Assembly (NCBI GenBank): GCA_965662355.1
Contig: CBFIHP010000009.1
Coordinates: 124,001 to 188,000 of the forward strand
DNA length: 64,000 bases
DNA from: GCA-2683825 sp965662355
Lineage (GTDB): Bacteria; Planctomycetota; UBA1135; GCA-002686595
Direction of reading: 5' to 3'
Below are positions 62,315-64,000 of this stretch, in pieces (positions within the stretch are counted from its first letter, which is position 1; every line of letters begins with the position of its first letter). The translations under genes were made by a program, and so were the position numbers. The notes under the pieces are model-generated. The model saw nothing but the letters and a program-made list of their open reading frames with translations. It was not told the DNA's origin and did not search any database.

Positions 62315-63420
62315 CGCGGTGAACTCGGATCGAGTCCGGGGGCGAGGTGGGGTTCGGTTCCGGAGGCTTTGCGTAGGTATTCGTCCCAGGGATTCTGGTC
62401 GCTTCCGGAAGCGAAGAGAGATGCCTCTGGCGCAAGGAGCTGGGCAATTTCGTCTTGCACCAGGTAGAGGGTTTGCGTGAGGGGGACCCAGATCGTGCTG
62501 GTGCCGTCGCCCAGGGACTTGCCGATGTGGACTTCGAGCGGATCGCCTTCGTGGGCGGCCACCGTCACGCGTGCTACCGGGGAGTCGACACCGCTGCGCT
62601 CGCGTTCTTCGCGCGGCAGGACGGCGACGTAGGGCACCTGCTGCAGGAAGTAGGAATACGCGTGCGAAGGGCCCGAGGCGGTTTCGAATTCCGTGGGTCC
62701 GGGATTCATGATCCAGGTCCACGGCACCTCTCCGGCTCTCATCGCCGCGGGGTCGATGTCGACCGCGCGTTTGTGGAGCTCGTAGCCAGAGGCCGCATGG
62801 TCGACGAAGATCTGATTGGGCTCTTTGCTCCAGCCGGACCAGCTCTTGGGCAGGCAGCCCTTTTCGAGCATTGGTGGCAGGCCGGGAGCCACGGCCTGGG
62901 TCAGCTCGATGCGCGGGTTCGAATCGATTCCCCAGATTTCCTTCGTTCCGCGCCGACGAACGAAAGCACCGTCGCGGCCCGGGATGGCCTTGCCGATGTC
63001 GAAAGCGAAGAGCACGTCGCCCCCGGGGTCTTCCAGCACCTTGGGCCCACAGAACGAGACCCGGATCGTCTCGGGGGTGTTGATGCCATAGGTTTTGGAC
63101 TGGGCCACCACGTCGGTATGGACCATGCCTTCGGCTTCGGCGAGTTTCTTGAACAGGCTCTCGATGGCCTGCGTATCGGCCGGGGCCAGGTGATATTCGC
63201 GGCAACGCCAGGTTCCCTGGATACGACCGTAGAGCAGGCTGGTCCCGGCGATGTCCACGCGGATCGCGGCCAGGGGGATGGCGCTGCGTTCCGCCTTCTT
63301 GAGCAGGTGTCCGACACGACTGCGCGAAGCACGCAGAGCCTCCTCCTGGCGAGCGATCACGCGTGTCCAGACCCCCAGGGCTACTGTGACGACCAACATG
63401 AACATGAGCGAGCGTTTCAC
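62311..63420 (-). CDS. DUF4340-domain protein
   Basis: A 369-aa protein with an N-terminal transmembrane helix (LMFMLVVTVALGVW) then a periplasmic part. It resembles the DUF4340 proteins often encoded after ABC exporter genes of the Gld type. The start is GTG at 63420, which overlaps the preceding stop (GTGA). The function is unknown, although its operon partner is GldG-like. The longer frame up to 63705 belongs to a shadow of that partner. Confidence 0.75.
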   Translation of the reverse strand: MKRSLMFMLVVTVALGVWTRVIARQEEALRASRSRVGHLLKKAERSAIPLAAIRVDIAGTSLLYGRIQGTWRCREYHLAPADTQAIESLFKKLAEAEGMVHTDVVAQSKTYGINTPETIRVSFCGPKVLEDPGGDVLFAFDIGKAIPGRDGAFVRRRGTKEIWGIDSNPRIELTQAVAPGLPPMLEKGCLPKSWSGWSKEPNQIFVDHAASGYELHKRAVDIDPAAMRAGEVPWTWIMNPGPTEFETASGPSHAYSYFLQQVPYVAVLPREERERSGVDSPVARVTVAAHEGDPLEVHIGKSLGDGTSTIWVPLTQTLYLVQDEIAQLLAPEASLFASGSDQNPWDEYLRKASGTEPHLAPGLDPSSPR

Positions 63421-64000
63421 GCGGCTCTTGCCTTTGATGGAGCCTGGGGCAACCCGGACCGGCGCACGGCAAACCAAGCGAGGCCCAGCACGAGGATCGC
63501 TGCGATGGGCGTGCCCACGACGATCGAGCGCCATTCGAGCTTTTGTTCGGCCGTGAGAAAGCCGAAGCCCGGTGCCACCGTGCGGCGCGTCGCGATCTCT
63601 GCCAGGTCGGTGGGCAAGGCCATGTTGGCGACGAGGTTCCACAAGAGCTGGTCGCCGCGGAACTCCTCCTCGAGAATGCGCTGGTTCTTCAGGAACTCGG
63701 AGCATCCGAGGAACACCAGCCGCGCGGGTTTCGGATCGGGCCAGGGGAGCGCGTCCTGCGCTTCCTTTTCCTCCTCCTCCGAAGGCTCGCGCACGTAGTA
63801 GTCGAGGCTGCCTTCGGGGACGGGGAAGGTGCCCTCGAACAACACACCCAGGGGCAGCGAGCCGACGAATTCGATCGAGGCCAGTGCTTTGCGGGCTTGC
63901 TCCTCGCTGATGGGAGTATCGCCCTCCGCCTCGCCTTGCTTGCGATACGACTCCAGAAACTCCTGGCCGAGGTATTCGCCCGGCAACGTGCCGCCTTTCC
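63417..64000 (-). CDS. GldG-like ABC transporter auxiliary protein, C-terminal part
   Basis: Partial gene: the reading frame continues past the right edge of the window, so only the last 193 residues are visible. The region ARLVFLGCSEFLKNQRILEE, QLLWNLVANMALPTDLAEIA and a final transmembrane helix (VVGTPIAAILVLGLAWFAV) with RRSGL match the C-terminal half of GldG/DUF7088 proteins of the gliding-type ABC exporter. Stops at 63417, overlapping the DUF4340 start. The rest of the operon (GldF/ATPase) is probably just beyond the window. Confidence 0.78.
   Translation of the reverse strand, partial: KGGTLPGEYLGQEFLESYRKQGEAEGDTPISEEQARKALASIEFVGSLPLGVLFEGTFPVPEGSLDYYVREPSEEEEKEAQDALPWPDPKPARLVFLGCSEFLKNQRILEEEFRGDQLLWNLVANMALPTDLAEIATRRTVAPGFGFLTAEQKLEWRSIVVGTPIAAILVLGLAWFAVRRSGLPQAPSKARAA

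Overview
The window is about 65% GC by eye, with dense bacterial genes, many GTG/TTG starts, few Shine-Dalgarno sequences and frequent 1-4 base stop/start overlaps. It carries several very large lipoproteins with bacterial Ig-like and glycine-rich regions, a PilT/PilB/PilC type IV pilus cluster, a CRTAC1-family protein paired with a TPR protein, and a GldG/DUF4340 pair. This mix suggests a Planctomycetota-like Gram-negative (double-membrane) bacterium. That placement is inference from gene families, since no rRNA or other phylogenetic marker was tested.

Layout. 1-12.3 kb: four consecutive + strand lipoproteins of 661-1111 aa; a fifth relative lies at 24.0-27.0 kb. 12.4-21.8 kb: prepilin peptidase, OmpA-like lipoprotein, an EF-G-like GTPase, then pilT-pilB-pilC, a strong terminator and a prepilin with a structured leader. 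21.8-23.5 kb (minus): TatD nuclease coupled to a HEAT-repeat lipoprotein. 27.0-32.9 kb: amidohydrolase, NrnA-like DHH phosphoesterase and metallophosphoesterase, then proline dehydrogenase (minus), CutA and an SLC13/DASS transporter. 33.0-39.3 kb: unknown exported protein and a TolC / MacA-like adaptor / ABC ATPase / MacB-like permease efflux operon.

39.4-45.8 kb: ComM/YifB ATPase, an arsenosugar-associated AhpD-like protein, a frameshifted VOC gene, the radical SAM protein ArsS, a muramoyl-alanine amidase, an alpha/beta hydrolase, the fluoride channel CrcB/FluC and a NUDIX hydrolase. 45.8-53.8 kb: DUF1624-type membrane acyltransferase, TPR protein, CRTAC1 lipoprotein, a C45-type acyltransferase/hydrolase flanked by a duplicated murQ 3' end, intact murQ and a dienoyl-CoA-reductase-like SDR. 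53.8-64 kb: PaaZ/BoxD-type aldehyde dehydrogenase, HEAT protein, ComEC, CoaD, DUF4440 lipoprotein, RidA-YchF, and a minus-strand operon of GldG-like (cut by the window end), DUF4340 and LapA-like proteins.

Themes. The first 27 kb is surface biology: five related lipoproteins around a type IV pilus engine, and ComEC plus ComM elsewhere suggest the pilus could also serve DNA uptake. The rest is mostly housekeeping, transport and turnover. The least explained features are the lipoprotein family and its shared C-terminal signature, the structured pilin leader, the EF-G-like protein with a non-canonical G4 motif, and the duplicated murQ tail around the C45 gene. I found no CRISPR array, transposase, tRNA or rRNA gene.
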